Origin: Microbacterium mitrae
Lineage (GTDB): Bacteria > Actinomycetota > Actinomycetes > Actinomycetales > Microbacteriaceae
Direction: 5' to 3'
Length of the DNA stretch: 64,000 nucleotides
Assembly: GCF_008017445.1 (NCBI RefSeq)
Contig: NZ_VRSW01000001.1
Span: 1-64,000 of the forward strand
Shown here: positions 63,964 to 64,000 of the stretch, one piece after another
Numbering within the stretch: position 1 is the stretch's first letter
How the letters are laid out: each line of letters starts with the position of its first letter
The notes under the pieces: generated by a model
The model's database searches: none
What the model was told of the DNA's origin: nothing
What the model saw: only the letters and a program-made list of their open reading frames with translations
Program-made: the position numbers and the translations under genes

Positions 63964-64000
63964 GAGGACTCCTCGGGGTGAAAGGGGTGAAGTGTGGTTC

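Overview
This is a contiguous piece of a GC-rich actinobacterial chromosome, most likely from the family Microbacteriaceae. The evidence is the gene content: a DUF222/HNH nuclease, SepH, DUF4191, DUF4193, DUF3000 and DUF7455 proteins, the DUF3093-dut-DUF3710-DUF3159 block, two glutamine synthetases with GlnE, and polyphosphate glucokinase. I cannot name the genus. No rRNA, tRNA, CRISPR array, prophage or recognisable transposase is visible.

Layout. 1-2056: an edge-truncated DUF222/HNH gene and a small membrane protein. 2057-5096: 5-oxoprolinase subunits (pxpA and a pxpB-pxpC fusion) facing ppgK. 5160-12470: nitrogen assimilation (glnA2, glnE and convergent glnA1) around a small SRPBCC/MarR unit. 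12604-16726: RDD and DUF4191 membrane proteins, a kinase-remnant-like membrane protein, and an ArsR/AHSA1 pair whose AHSA1 gene is frameshifted. 16890-19605: a NarL-type two-component system with a DUF4097 protein. 19662-24302: sucB, lpdA and pepA. 24453-27677: a PAC2 protein, the primary sigma factor and a CofE-like ligase. 27699-29441: repeat island A with an AbiEi/DUF559 gene. 29442-33429: two divergent ATP-grasp genes and two alanine-racemase-type genes. 33502-38483: topoisomerase IV. 38570-43879: a phosphodiesterase, sepH, DUF4193, DUF3093, dut, DUF3710 and DUF3159. 43880-45550: repeat island B with a second AbiEi/DUF559 gene. 45704-48538: aconitase. 48617-52810: membrane proteins and a TetR regulator. 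52989-56073: dxs and a proline-rich membrane protein. 56128-63963: fatty-acid beta-oxidation (fadA-fadB), an RNase D-like protein, DUF3000, a hydrolase, sufE and a rhodanese.

Most genes are core metabolism and cell biology: nitrogen control, the TCA cycle and 2-oxoacid dehydrogenases, isoprenoid entry, dUTP removal, chromosome decatenation and division. Short ATGA or GTGA overlaps mark several operons, and strong hairpins separate convergent units. At least fourteen genes have a TANNNT hexamer only 6-9 nt before the start codon, as expected for leaderless mRNAs.

The most unusual signal is the pair of repeat islands. Two paralogous AbiEi-N/DUF559 nuclease-like genes are each bracketed by outward-facing copies of a structured palindromic element. 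Three copies of exactly 109 bp surround the first gene and two copies of exactly 94 bp surround the second. Element ends and lengths are conserved while interiors diverge, which resembles the RAYT/REPIN arrangement but with a DUF559-type protein in place of a transposase. A second point of interest is the alanine racemase pair: one protein keeps the PLP lysine and the other keeps the catalytic tyrosine.
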